Shown one piece after another: positions 1-8,125 of a stretch of DNA of 37,116 nt. Position 1 is the first letter of the stretch; each line of letters starts with the position of its first letter. The notes under the pieces are model-generated. The model worked only from the letters and a program-made list of their open reading frames with translations. It ran no database searches and was not told the origin of the DNA. Source of the DNA: Neptuniibacter sp. (GTDB lineage Bacteria; Pseudomonadota; Gammaproteobacteria; Pseudomonadales; Balneatricaceae); the NCBI RefSeq assembly GCF_024231755.1, contig NZ_JAAEQH010000343.1, forward strand, positions 1 through 37,116. Reading direction: 5' to 3'. A program made the translations under genes and the position numbers.

Positions 1-293
1 GCCTCTGAGCGTTCTTTAGTGCTTTTCTGAATATTAGCAGTGAACAGGCCGATTTTTGAATCAGCCTGTTTTTCCCGTAGCAGTGGGTATGCATCTAAAC
101 CAGTCATTCCTGGCATATTATGATCAAGAGTTATGTAATCAAATGCCTGTTCGTCACAGAGAGCCAAGGCTTCCTCAGCATTAGCAGCTTCCAGAATTAA
201 CCAGTTCGCGTGATGTGTACTGATTATTTTGGAAATCATCATTCGAGTAAGGCGGCTGTCATCTACAACCAAAACACTTCTTACAACATCCAT
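1..293 (-). CDS. Response regulator receiver domain, 3' part beyond window edge
   Basis: An open frame on the minus strand runs off the left edge of the window, so only about the first 97 residues are visible. It starts MDVVRSVLVVDDSRLTRMM, a typical CheY-like opening with the acidic pair at residues 11-12. The segment TLDHNMPGMTG holds the expected phospho-acceptor Asp, and GLFTAN carries the conserved Thr of strand 4. The last strand with its invariant Lys is off-window, so it cannot be told whether this is a stand-alone receiver or has an output domain. A GGTG-type ribosome site lies just upstream of the ATG. It is on the same strand as the DegS-type gene but 152 bp away, and no functional link is evident. 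Confidence 0.85.
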   Translation of the reverse strand, partial: MDVVRSVLVVDDSRLTRMMISKIISTHHANWLILEAANAEEALALCDEQAFDYITLDHNMPGMTGLDAYPLLREKQADSKIGLFTANIQKSTKERSE

Positions 294-445
294 TCTTTCA
301 CCAGCATAGATAAATGGTATTGGGTTGTGAGTTATATCCGGGAGAATTAATGATTATTTTTCTCTGTCCCGAGAGAAGGAAACAATACATTGGAAGTTAA
401 ACAGATATTCCAGCCATAATCTAGCCCACGTCTCCTTTAACTTCT

Positions 446-1594
446 CTAATTCCTACTTCTTGGGCGCTCCCCAACTACAGGGTGAAGGTCAATTTCTTTG
501 CCTTCCCTCAATACCTTAATGTTAATTGTTGCTCCAGGGCGTATCCGAGCAATCTGAGTCATGGATTTTCTACCATCCATGATCGCTTTGTCATTGATTG
601 AGAGCATAATATCACCCGGTTGTAGCCCCCCAAGGTGCGCAGGACCGTTGCGGAAGACTCCTGCCACAATAAGTCCCTGCATTTTGCTCAGGCCAAATGA
701 TTCCGCTAACTCAGGTGTTAGTTCTTGAATCTCAATTCCCAGCCAGCCTCGGATTACTCGGCCGTGCTGAATCAAGTCCTGCATCACTTGCTTGGTTAGA
801 GTGGAGGGTATGGCAAAGCCAATGCCCTGAGAGCCGCCAGATTTAGAGAAAATTGCAGTGTTAATGCCGATCAGATTGCCGTAGGCATCAATCAGGGCTC
901 CACCTGAGTTACCAGGGTTGATGGCCGCATCGGTTTGAATAAAGTCTTCGTATGTATTGATGCCAAGACTGTGGCGCCCTGTTGCACTGATAATACCCAT
1001 AGTAACGGTCTGGCCGACCCCAAAAGGGTTGCCTATCGCCAGCACTACATCCCCTACACGTATATTGTCCGAGTGGGTCAGTGTGATGCTAGGAAGGTTA
1101 TCTAGCTTAATTTTTAGTACGGCAAGATCTGTTTCAGGATCTGTACCGATGACTTCAGCCATTGCCTCTCTACCATCGCGGAGGGCAACAACAATGCTAT
1201 CTGCGCCGTTGATGACGTGGTTATTAGTCACGATGTATCCCTGTTCACTCAGAATAACACCGGAACCCAGACTGGATTGTACGCGCTCGCGTTGTGGAAT
1301 ACTGTCTGCGTCGAAGAAGTTGCGGAAAAAAGGGTCATCAAACAGAGGATGAATCTTTTGACGCACAATAGTTCTTGTATAAATGTTAACAACTGCTGGG
1401 GCCGCTAACTCCACCGCTTCTGCATAGGATACAGGACCATTGCCCAAGCTAGCTTGATGCGGTCTGTGAGTTTCCTTTATTTGGATGGCTGGTGGTGTAG
1501 ATGAGCCCAGCAATCCAGGAAAAAATTGTAGTAAGAGCACCGCTACCAGTATTCCTGATAGAACAGGCCAGAAAAGAAAATTAAATTTACGCAT
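446..1594 (-). CDS. degS: Membrane-anchored DegS/AlgW-type serine protease
   Basis: The 382-residue protein has one N-terminal membrane segment (about 7-28), a trypsin-like protease domain and a single PDZ domain (about 282-370), which is the DegS/AlgW layout and length. DegP and DegQ have a cleaved signal and two PDZ domains. The catalytic triad is visible as His126 (in TNNHV), Asp156 (in ETDLAV) and Ser230 (in NPGNSGG). By family knowledge it sits in the periplasm, senses misfolded outer-membrane proteins through the PDZ domain and makes the first cut in the RseA/MucA anti-sigma factor, releasing RpoE/AlgU. The substrate gene is not in this window. It is divergent from the Nif3 gene across 86 bp. 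The ribosome site is weak but the ATG precedes a sensible membrane anchor. DegS versus AlgW naming depends on the lineage. Confidence 0.93.
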   Translation of the reverse strand: MRKFNFLFWPVLSGILVAVLLLQFFPGLLGSSTPPAIQIKETHRPHQASLGNGPVSYAEAVELAAPAVVNIYTRTIVRQKIHPLFDDPFFRNFFDADSIPQRERVQSSLGSGVILSEQGYIVTNNHVINGADSIVVALRDGREAMAEVIGTDPETDLAVLKIKLDNLPSITLTHSDNIRVGDVVLAIGNPFGVGQTVTMGIISATGRHSLGINTYEDFIQTDAAINPGNSGGALIDAYGNLIGINTAIFSKSGGSQGIGFAIPSTLTKQVMQDLIQHGRVIRGWLGIEIQELTPELAESFGLSKMQGLIVAGVFRNGPAHLGGLQPGDIMLSINDKAIMDGRKSMTQIARIRPGATINIKVLREGKEIDLHPVVGERPRSRN

Positions 1595-1680
1595 CTATTT
1601 TTGCAGCTGCTGTAGTCGAAAACCCAAAAAGAATCATAGAATTATACGATCTCCAGCAGCTTTGTGAATGGGAAAAAAGA

Positions 1681-2442
1681 ATGGCAGTTGATCTTAAAGA
1701 GTTTATTTCGTATCTGAACGAACGTCTGGAACCTGAAATGTTCAGGGATTACTGCCCTAATGGCCTTCAGATCGAAGGTAAAGGGAGTATTTCCAAGCTT
1801 ATTACGGGGGTTACGGCTTCTCAGGCACTGATTGATCAGGCGGTACGGGAGAAGGCCGACGCAATACTCGTACACCATGGTTTCTTCTGGAAGGGAGAGG
1901 ACAGCTGTATAACTGGAGTAAAAAAGCGCCGGATACAAGCTTTATTGGAAAATGATATTAGCCTCATTGCTTATCACTTGCCTTTAGATGCCCATCCAGA
2001 AATTGGAAATAATGCTTGTCTGGCAAAACTTCTGGGTATCAATATCACAGGTGGATTGGAACCTGGTAATCCCAGAAGTGTTGGCAATGTAGGGGAGTTG
2101 GAACAGACCATCTCTGTTGAGGAGTTTTCTGACAGGATCAGCGCAGCGCTAAATCGAGAACCTTTGCTCATTAGTGGAGGAGAGCACCTGATCAAAACTG
2201 TTGCTTGGTGTAGTGGCGGCGCGCAAGGCTATATTGAAAAAGCAATTGCTCAAGGTGTGGATGCGTACCTATCGGGCGAAATATCGGAGCCAACAGTTCA
2301 CCACGCACGTGAGAATGGCATCCATTACTTTGCAGCTGGGCATCATGCTACGGAGCGTTATGGTGTTCAGGCTTTGGGTGAAGAGTTGGCGCTGCATTTT
2401 GGTATACAGCACCAGTATGTGGAGATTGATAATCCGGTTTAA
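1681..2442 (+). CDS. Nif3/YbgI family dinuclear metal-centre protein
   Basis: The 253-residue product is a Nif3-like protein (formerly labelled GTP cyclohydrolase 1 type 2), a toroidal hexameric metalloprotein of unsettled cellular function. The metal ligands expected for the family are visible: His65-His66 in LVHHGFFW, Asp103 and His105 in LDAHPEIG, and His222/Glu225 in GHHATERYG near the C-terminus. Length equals that of E. coli YbgI. The ATG follows an A/G-rich ribosome site (GGGAAAAAAGA). It is transcribed away from the DegS-type gene, a neighbourhood seen in other gammaproteobacteria. The family assignment is firm; the biochemical role is not known and none is claimed. Confidence 0.92.
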   Translation: MAVDLKEFISYLNERLEPEMFRDYCPNGLQIEGKGSISKLITGVTASQALIDQAVREKADAILVHHGFFWKGEDSCITGVKKRRIQALLENDISLIAYHLPLDAHPEIGNNACLAKLLGINITGGLEPGNPRSVGNVGELEQTISVEEFSDRISAALNREPLLISGGEHLIKTVAWCSGGAQGYIEKAIAQGVDAYLSGEISEPTVHHARENGIHYFAAGHHATERYGVQALGEELALHFGIQHQYVEIDNPV

Positions 2443-2490
2443 GTAAAGCCGGATTATCCTATTCGTTAAGCACTATTAGTTAGGAGGCAG

Positions 2491-3018
2491 TTAGGCTGTC
2501 GCTTTTTCCTCTTTAGGAGGTGTCGCATCAGCCGGTGCGGTAGCTTCCTCTTCCGCTTTTTCATCTTCTTTCAAACCGAAAGTTTCTGATAATGTACCTT
2601 CTTCATCCGGGCTCTTCGGCGCATAGTCGCGAGGAGGTTCAGAAGACTCTGCCGTTTTTTCTTGTTCTTCCTTCGGAGCTGCTTCCTCTTCCTGAGAATC
2701 ATCCTCTAGCTTAGCCTGCATTGATGCAGGTTCCAGGGCTATATCAACTGTGCCTGGCTGGCAAAGGCCTTGTGCACCCGTTGCTAAATGTTGATGTACT
2801 TCCTGATAGCTGTTGGTCAGGTTATTAACAAGCTCAGCGGTTTTTTCAAAATGGGAGTTTACTTCAGATTTGTAATTCTCCAGCTCTTTTTTGGTGTCCT
2901 CCAACTGTTCAGACAGTTCAGCCTGGCGGTTGCTGTTTCCACCTGAGCGGCCCATAAGAAAACCAATTACAGCGCCTACTACTAAGGCAACAATACTGAT
3001 AAGCCAAATGTTTTCCAC
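2491..3018 (-). CDS. zapG: YhcB/ZapG (DUF1043) inner-membrane cell-envelope protein
   Basis: The 175-residue product has an N-terminal membrane helix (about 5-25) with the glycine-rich end VGAVIGFLMGR that is diagnostic of DUF1043. A coiled coil follows (about 32-75), then a conserved NSYQEVHQHLA segment and a long acidic Glu/Ala/Pro-rich tail (about 105-175). E. coli YhcB is a single-pass membrane protein linked to cell division and envelope biogenesis. Translation starts at a GTG with a strong AAGGAG ribosome site five to six bases upstream. As in many gammaproteobacteria it sits near a DegS/AlgW-type gene. The acidic tail is longer than in E. coli (132 residues in total there) and is probably disordered. 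Confidence 0.87.
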   Translation of the reverse strand: MENIWLISIVALVVGAVIGFLMGRSGGNSNRQAELSEQLEDTKKELENYKSEVNSHFEKTAELVNNLTNSYQEVHQHLATGAQGLCQPGTVDIALEPASMQAKLEDDSQEEEAAPKEEQEKTAESSEPPRDYAPKSPDEEGTLSETFGLKEDEKAEEEATAPADATPPKEEKATA

Positions 3019-3213
3019 GAAGACTCCTTAAGCTTGTACGTAGTGTGAAAAAGTGTGAAAAAAATCAGTCGTAAAGAATAAAGCATACGCTGACTAATGC
3101 CCATAAACTTTGTCTGATTTTGCCGTCTGAGAAAGCAGTAGTGTATTGGCGATTAGTCGGCAGAGGGGGAGGAATCTGAAAATTAAGCCCCCAGCTTCTT
3201 GGTCGGTTGCGAA

Positions 3214-3951
3214 TTATGATTTTGCTTTGTGATTTAACTGAGCTTCTTCGTGAAGCTGAGCAAAATAATCGATCTGTTCTTTCAGGATTGCCACACAGAG
3301 GTTTGTGTCCCGATCTTGAATCGCTTTTAACATACGCTTGTGTTGGTTGATGATGATCTCTCGTTCCCTGTAGTGATAAGCGATCATATTGGATACAGGT
3401 TGTAGAGCTTCGATCAGTGTATACATAACAAAGCTGAGCATACGGTTATGGCTGGCATCAGCAATAGCGCGGTGGAATCGCACATCAGCTGCACAAAACT
3501 CTTCAGGGCTGATACTTTCATCGGTTTGATGAAGCAACTCCTGCTGCATTTTCTCCAGATCCTGCTCTGAATGATTCTGACAGGCTAGCTGACAGCACAG
3601 GCTTTCCAGTTCCAAGCGGGTTGAACTAATTTCATCGAGGGAAATGTCGTTCATACTGACAAACAGCGTAGAGGCAGTGGTCAAATTGTCACTAAGTTCG
3701 TTGGCATCAAGGCGGTTAACAAATGTGCCCCCTGCAGGCCCTCGACGTGAGCGAATCAGGTTTTTGGCTGCAAGACGCTTCAGCGCTTCTCGGATAGTAG
3801 GACGTGATACCTGGAAACGCTTTGCCAGTTCATCTTCAGTGGGTAGGCGATCATCAGCTTTCAGGCTGCCATCAATAATAGCTTCCTGTAGTTGATCGGC
3901 AACCTGCTTGGATAAGCTAGCCTTATTTACCGGGGCGACTTCAAGGTTCAC
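3214..3951 (-). CDS. GntR-family (FadR/FCD subfamily) transcriptional regulator
   Basis: The 245-residue protein has an N-terminal winged helix (about 10-80) with the GntR signature TEDELAKRFQVSRPTIREAL and wing residues RRGPAGGTFV. An all-helical FCD ligand-binding domain follows (about 95-235), with the usual histidine and acidic positions (for example DVRFHRAIADASHNR). FCD regulators usually bind small organic acids and repress a neighbouring catabolic gene. It is divergent from acuI, and both promoters overlap one 15-bp palindrome of the type this subfamily recognises, so it probably controls acuI and itself. It starts at GTG after an AGGAG ribosome site. The effector is unknown; acrylate or a CoA-derived acid would fit the neighbour but is only a guess. 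Confidence 0.88.
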   Translation of the reverse strand: MNLEVAPVNKASLSKQVADQLQEAIIDGSLKADDRLPTEDELAKRFQVSRPTIREALKRLAAKNLIRSRRGPAGGTFVNRLDANELSDNLTTASTLFVSMNDISLDEISSTRLELESLCCQLACQNHSEQDLEKMQQELLHQTDESISPEEFCAADVRFHRAIADASHNRMLSFVMYTLIEALQPVSNMIAYHYREREIIINQHKRMLKAIQDRDTNLCVAILKEQIDYFAQLHEEAQLNHKAKS

Positions 3952-4011
3952 AGATTTTCTCCTGTCGAATTCTCTTTCTTATTCTACAGTTGAGAAACTG
4001 AAAGGGATATA

Positions 4012-4040
4012 TTGATTTTTTAATTATATGATTTTATATT
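4012..4040 (+). promoter_or_regulatory. Predicted sigma70 promoter of acuI
   Basis: A TTGATT box at 4012-4017 and a TATATT box at 4035-4040 are separated by exactly 17 bp, pointing at acuI. The start of transcription would fall near 4047, inside the palindrome at 4038-4052. No experimental support; called from hexamers and spacing. Confidence 0.6.
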
Positions 4041-4050
4041 TGTATGACAA
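4023..4050 (-). promoter_or_regulatory. Predicted sigma70 promoter of the GntR regulator gene
   Basis: Read on the minus strand, TTGTCA (4045-4050) and a consensus TATAAT (4023-4028) are 16 bp apart and point at the GntR gene. The -35 box lies inside the palindrome at 4038-4052, and the promoter overlaps the opposing acuI promoter. Confidence 0.6.
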
Positions 4051-4052
4051 AT
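4038..4052. promoter_or_regulatory. Predicted GntR/FCD operator shared by two divergent promoters
   Basis: ATTTGTATGACAAAT is a perfect inverted repeat with 6-bp arms around ATG. FadR-subfamily GntR proteins bind palindromes of the form GT-N3-AC (the PdhR and LldR sites are close relatives), which this matches. It covers the -35 box of the regulator gene and the -10/+1 region of acuI, so one bound dimer could repress both. The assignment to the adjacent regulator is inferred. Confidence 0.6.
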
Positions 4053-4080
4053 AGATAAATAAGCCTAGACGGAGAAGAGC

Positions 4081-5064
4081 ATGTTTAAAGCACTGGTATT
4101 AAATCAGGTTGAAGGTAAGACAACCGCTGCGGTTGAAGAACTGGAATTGAACGCACTGCCTGCTGAAGATGTGCTGATCAAGGTCGACTATTCCTCCCTT
4201 AACTACAAGGATGGCCTTGCTGTAACCGGTAAAGGAAAGATTATTCGTAATTTTCCAATGGTTCCGGGTATCGATCTGGTAGGTACGGTTGAGGAAAGTG
4301 CCGACTCCCGCTACAACAAAGGTGACAAAGTTGTGCTGACGGGTTGGGGTGTAGGTGAAAACTACTGGGGTGGTTATGCAGAGTATGCACGCCTGAAAGG
4401 AGATTGGCTGGTGCCACTTCCAGAAGGCATGGACCCAGTGAAAACCATGCAGATTGGTACTGCAGGTCTGACCGCTATGCTTTGTGTAATGGCGTTGGAA
4501 GAGGGTGGAGTTACACCTGAAAGTGGTCCGATTATCGTCAGTGGTGCTGCGGGTGGTGTAGGTAGTGTTGCGGTCTCAATACTGGCTGGGTTGGGTTACA
4601 ACGTGACAGCTATCACTGGTCGCCCAGAGACTGAATCTTATCTGCGTGCGTTGGGTGCAAGTGAGATTGTTAGCCGTGAAGAGATGGCAGAGCCTGCCCG
4701 TCCTCTGGAAAAACAGCGCTGGGCGGGTGCTGTAGACACTGTAGGTGATACCATTCTGGCTCGAATCCTGGCTGAAACGGATTACAACGGCGTAGTAACT
4801 GCGTGTGGTCTGGCTGCCAGCTTCAAGCTGCCTTCAACGGTAATGCCGTTTATTCTGCGTAATGTACGCCTACAGGGTGTGGATTCTGTAATGTGCCCAT
4901 TTGAGCGTCGTCAGGAAGCCTGGAAACGTTTGCAGACTCAGCTACCGGAAACATCTGTAGGTGAAATTGCACAGCTTATCTCTCTTCAGGATGTGCCTGA
5001 ATACGCAGAGAAAATTACCAACGGTCAGGTCAAGGGCCGTGTTGTAATAGATCTGAATAACTAA
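4081..5064 (+). CDS. acuI: Acryloyl-CoA reductase (AcuI/YhdH family MDR enzyme)
   Basis: The 327-residue product is a zinc-free medium-chain dehydrogenase/reductase of the AcuI/YhdH/YhfP family. The GroES-like part carries the family-typical SLNYKDGLAVTGKGKI, and the Rossmann part has the NADPH motif SGAAGGVGSVA (about 154-164). The family reduces toxic acryloyl-CoA to propionyl-CoA with NADPH, a step in DMSP and acrylate metabolism and a general detoxification in marine bacteria. A GGAG ribosome site lies eight bases before the ATG. The dedicated promoter overlaps a GntR-type palindrome, and a strong terminator follows, so it is transcribed alone. No DMSP lyase or acyl-CoA ligase is nearby, so general acrylate detoxification is as likely as DMSP use. 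Confidence 0.9.
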   Translation: MFKALVLNQVEGKTTAAVEELELNALPAEDVLIKVDYSSLNYKDGLAVTGKGKIIRNFPMVPGIDLVGTVEESADSRYNKGDKVVLTGWGVGENYWGGYAEYARLKGDWLVPLPEGMDPVKTMQIGTAGLTAMLCVMALEEGGVTPESGPIIVSGAAGGVGSVAVSILAGLGYNVTAITGRPETESYLRALGASEIVSREEMAEPARPLEKQRWAGAVDTVGDTILARILAETDYNGVVTACGLAASFKLPSTVMPFILRNVRLQGVDSVMCPFERRQEAWKRLQTQLPETSVGEIAQLISLQDVPEYAEKITNGQVKGRVVIDLNN

Positions 5065-5083
5065 GTTTTCATTAACTGAACTA

Positions 5084-5115
5084 AAAAGGGCCTCATTCGA
5101 GGCCCTTTTCTTTTT
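5084..5115. terminator. Bidirectional rho-independent terminator between acuI and nnrS
   Basis: A perfect GGGCCTC/GAGGCCC stem (5088-5094 and 5099-5105) with a four-base loop is flanked by A-runs on the left and T-runs on the right. It therefore works as a terminator in both directions, ending acuI on plus and nnrS on minus. Confidence 0.9.
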
Positions 5116-5133
5116 GTATTATCTAATGGGCAC

Positions 5134-6312
5134 CTAACCGTAGACTCCATCCAAACGAGGTTTAATCAAAATAGCTGTGTATTTAACAAGAAATAGTAGC
5201 CATGCCAGTACCCACAGCGTTCCCGATAGGTGAATGACCGCCATATATGGGATAGGTAAAAGATCAATACTGGTTCTCAGAACTGCTGCGAATAGCATCA
5301 ATGCAAATGCGAAAACCATTACTCGGTTTACTGCCAGTGGTCTGCCAGAGTGTCCCAGTGATACACGAGACATCATGCCCAATGTTAGGTTACCGATTGC
5401 GCCTACAGCTAAAGCGTGGAAAGCCGCTGACTGTGAAAGCAGTTCCAGCTGAGATAAACCAAACAGAATTAGACCCAGCGGTACAAATAGGTATCCGAGT
5501 TGCAAAATCCAGACTAAAGGAACTGCAAGAATTGCTCTGTTAAACCAGCCGAAATAACGAACTAGATTTGCCAAGCCAAGTACTAAACTGAAAACAGCCA
5601 AGGCTGTTGTAAACGGCAAAAGGCTTAGTAATAGCCAAATAATGCTCAGCGGGATGATTGCCTTTTCCAGTTTTTCATAACGTTTACAGCTAATGCCCTC
5701 AACTCCACGTTCGGTGAAGAAGGGGATGACTCTGCCTCCGATAATAGAAATAATCACAATCACCAGAAATAGCCCCAACTGGATTCCTTTTCCCGCAGTA
5801 GCTTCTGTCATTCCTAAAAGCTCAAGGTGAACTAGTAGGTTCGCTATGAAAAAACCAAGAAGTAGCGGTGCAAAAACCAGGTTCCTGTAATTTTTAGAGC
5901 GAATAATCGGAATAGCGATACTGACTGCCAACATTGGGGCAAAAGCCAGATCGGTAAAGGCTATTAAGTGCTCAGGAAGAGAAGTTACAAAAGGCATTAG
6001 CCGAGCTGCTACCCAGAGTAAAAATAAAGCAGCTAAAGGCCAGCTATACAGCGTTTGGACATTGGTCCAGTTACGCACAGCGGTTAATAAAAAGCCTGCA
6101 ATAATAGCCAGGGAGAAACCAAACAGCATTTCATGACTGTGCCAGAGGATTCCGCTGCCGTAGTAGTGAATTGCAGCGCCTTTGCTGAAAATGACCAGCC
6201 AGCTCACCAAAAGAAGAGCTGCTGCTAAAGCACCTCCGAGAAAAAAAGGTCGGAAACCCAAATTAAAAAGAGAGAACGGGTGGGGTTTTCTGTGTTCCTG
6301 TAGCTGAATCAT
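5134..6312 (-). CDS. nnrS: NnrS family haem/copper membrane protein (NO stress)
   Basis: The 392-residue polytopic membrane protein has about twelve hydrophobic segments. The N-terminal signature FNLGFRPFFLGGALAA and the following LWHSHEMLFGF are typical of NnrS, including the histidines thought to ligate haem. NnrS proteins are induced by nitric oxide and protect cells against nitrosative stress, possibly by preventing iron-nitrosyl damage; the chemistry is unsettled. It is monocistronic: convergent to acuI across a terminator and divergent from the HDOD gene. A palindrome matching the NsrR consensus overlaps the likely -35 region, so NO-dependent derepression is expected. No denitrification gene is visible nearby. 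Confidence 0.92.
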   Translation of the reverse strand: MIQLQEHRKPHPFSLFNLGFRPFFLGGALAAALLLVSWLVIFSKGAAIHYYGSGILWHSHEMLFGFSLAIIAGFLLTAVRNWTNVQTLYSWPLAALFLLWVAARLMPFVTSLPEHLIAFTDLAFAPMLAVSIAIPIIRSKNYRNLVFAPLLLGFFIANLLVHLELLGMTEATAGKGIQLGLFLVIVIISIIGGRVIPFFTERGVEGISCKRYEKLEKAIIPLSIIWLLLSLLPFTTALAVFSLVLGLANLVRYFGWFNRAILAVPLVWILQLGYLFVPLGLILFGLSQLELLSQSAAFHALAVGAIGNLTLGMMSRVSLGHSGRPLAVNRVMVFAFALMLFAAVLRTSIDLLPIPYMAVIHLSGTLWVLAWLLFLVKYTAILIKPRLDGVYG

Positions 6313-6334
6313 AAAGAGTCACTTGTCGAGGTTG

Positions 6335-6378
6335 AGTATACTTTTTAGCAAGAATCTAATTATGTATAAAAAATACAT
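6335..6378 (-). promoter_or_regulatory. nnrS promoter with NsrR-like operator
   Basis: On the minus strand a TATACT -10 box (6335-6340) lies 23-28 bp before the nnrS ATG. Just upstream, at 6362-6378, is the perfect inverted repeat ATGTAT-N5-ATACAT; read on minus it is ATGTATTTTTTATACAT. It fits the core of the NsrR consensus ATGYATTTnAAATRCAT except for the two bases right of the centre. It would overlap the -35 region, as expected for a repressor. The nsrR gene is not in the window. Confidence 0.6.
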
Positions 6379-6477
6379 TTTAATAAACCTGTTCTGATCA
6401 TTTAAGAGGCTTCAGCCTGAGCCTTATCAATTTAGAGAAAGTTTAAGTAGGCTATCTTTGCCTTTCTAAACTAAGGT

Positions 6478-6507
6478 TTGACTATCTTAATGAAGAGTCA
6501 TTATCTT
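6478..6507 (+). promoter_or_regulatory. Possible promoter of the HDOD-GAF gene
   Basis: TTGACT (6478-6483) and TATCTT (6502-6507) are 18 bp apart and about 36 bp before the ATG. The -35 box is good, the -10 box weak. Confidence 0.4.
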
Positions 6508-6542
6508 TATTTCTCGTTCTTTCCGGTTATCAGTGAGAAATT

Positions 6543-8090
6543 ATGAAGTACACAGAAACGCTGAAAAATATCCATAGCAGTCTTGATAAGTTAGGCGATT
6601 TGCCAATTTTCAGCGCCACTGTAAACCGTATACAGCAGATTAGTGCCTCAGAAGAGAGCGATGCGATGGCGTTGGCAATGGCCATTATGAAAGATACGAG
6701 CCTTTCAGCACGTCTATTAAAACTTGCTAACTCTTCTACCTACAACCGCGGTGCAGGAAATATCAGTGTTGTTTCTCGTGCAGTTGTGTTGATGGGGTTT
6801 AATCGGATAAAGAATATCTGTTTGACCCTTAAATTGATCGAAAACTTCCATGATGAACACCCGGATCTGGATGTGCCGGGCATGATGATGCGTCAGTTCC
6901 TCAGTGCTAATTTGGCAAAAGAGTTCGCTCTACATAGCAAGCAAAAGGTTGACCCAGAAGAAGCATATATCGCGGCACTCCTGTTTGGACTTGGTGAGAT
7001 TATGGTGGCTTGTACCCTGCCTGATCAATACCGAAAAATGTTGTCACTACGCTCAGAGAAACAGACGACATGGGCACTGATCCAAGAGGAAGTGTTGGGG
7101 ATGAGCTTCCATAATTTGGGGCAGGAAATAGCTGTAGGTTGGGGATACCCGAAAAGTGTGCTGAGCACGATGAATTATGTAGATCCATTAGATGTGGATG
7201 CAGATTCAGATTTGCTGGGAGCGTTACCCTCATTAACCAACGGTCTTATCCAGCAGCTTTATGGTCAGGACAGGCTTAGCGAGTCCTATTCTGATGTTAT
7301 TGACGCGTTGTCCGAAGTGGGGGGGATGTCGCTTGATGATGTTGGTGAAACAACGCTGCAGTGTTTCCGCCAGGTGGCAAAGGTCAGTAGGGATTACGGT
7401 TTGAAGAGCCAAGCCCTTGTTCCACAGTTTATCGAAAGCGGAAATTCTGAAAAGGATGAGATGGTACGTAAGCTGGCTTTTCTCGCCCAGGGTGAAGTTG
7501 AGCTGGACGAAAAAGAGATGGTCTCTGCTGATGAATTGGAATCATCAATCCACGAAGTGAAACGCAGTAAAAAACAGCTGGACTATATGAACGATCTGAA
7601 TGAGCTAATCACCTCTGGTCGGAGAATCCATGAGGTTTTTAAACTGGTCATTGAAGCGATTCGTGAATGTGCTGGCTTTGATCGAAGTATGCTCTGCCTG
7701 TTGAACTCATCCAGGGATAAACTTTCCGTGAAAATGATCGAAGGGGAGCATATTCAGAACCTTCAGGATTATTTTGAACGTTCCAAAAACGGTAAAGCGG
7801 ATGACCTGTTCTTCCGTGTGTTGAATAAACAGGTGACTCTGTTGGTTAATGACCTTGATGAAGACGGTTGGGCTGACAGGCTGCCTAATATGTTTATCAA
7901 ACAGGTGAAGTGTCAGGGATTTGTTCTGGTGCCTCTAACGATGGGCAATCGGGTTATTGGGATGCTGTATGCGGATAAACTGAAGGATAAAGGGGCCATG
8001 AGCGAGGAAGATTTTGGTACCTTCAACCAGTTTGCTACGCAAACCCGATTGGCGCTCATGTATGCTGAAAGCAGGTCTCAAAGTAGATAA
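6543..8090 (+). CDS. HDOD domain protein with C-terminal GAF domain
   Basis: The 515-residue protein starts with an HDOD domain (about 15-225). Typical features are LPIFSATVNRIQQ, IMKDTSLSARLLKLANS and SRAVVLMGFNRIKNICL, while the catalytic HD of true phosphohydrolases is absent. A linker with a short helical region leads to a GAF domain (about 355-510; DRSMLCLLN near its start and VIGMLYADKL near its end). HDOD proteins act in bacterial signalling as non-catalytic scaffolds, often tied to cyclic-di-GMP, motility or adhesion; the GAF domain suggests small-ligand sensing. It is divergent from nnrS and has no operon partner. The ribosome site before the ATG is weak. The specific pathway cannot be told from the sequence. 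Confidence 0.85.
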   Translation: MKYTETLKNIHSSLDKLGDLPIFSATVNRIQQISASEESDAMALAMAIMKDTSLSARLLKLANSSTYNRGAGNISVVSRAVVLMGFNRIKNICLTLKLIENFHDEHPDLDVPGMMMRQFLSANLAKEFALHSKQKVDPEEAYIAALLFGLGEIMVACTLPDQYRKMLSLRSEKQTTWALIQEEVLGMSFHNLGQEIAVGWGYPKSVLSTMNYVDPLDVDADSDLLGALPSLTNGLIQQLYGQDRLSESYSDVIDALSEVGGMSLDDVGETTLQCFRQVAKVSRDYGLKSQALVPQFIESGNSEKDEMVRKLAFLAQGEVELDEKEMVSADELESSIHEVKRSKKQLDYMNDLNELITSGRRIHEVFKLVIEAIRECAGFDRSMLCLLNSSRDKLSVKMIEGEHIQNLQDYFERSKNGKADDLFFRVLNKQVTLLVNDLDEDGWADRLPNMFIKQVKCQGFVLVPLTMGNRVIGMLYADKLKDKGAMSEEDFGTFNQFATQTRLALMYAESRSQSR

Positions 8091-8125
8091 ACCTGCTTTC
8101 ATTAATGGAGCTTTAGTGTAAAGCC

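Noticed and set aside
360-377. TTCTCT/AGAGAA hairpin between the response regulator and the DegS-type gene
   Set aside because: Short stem with no T-run in the direction of transcription, so not called a terminator.
957-1408. Open frames on the plus strand opposite the DegS-type gene
   Set aside because: They are shadows of a gene with an intact catalytic triad and PDZ domain, have no ribosome site and resemble no protein.
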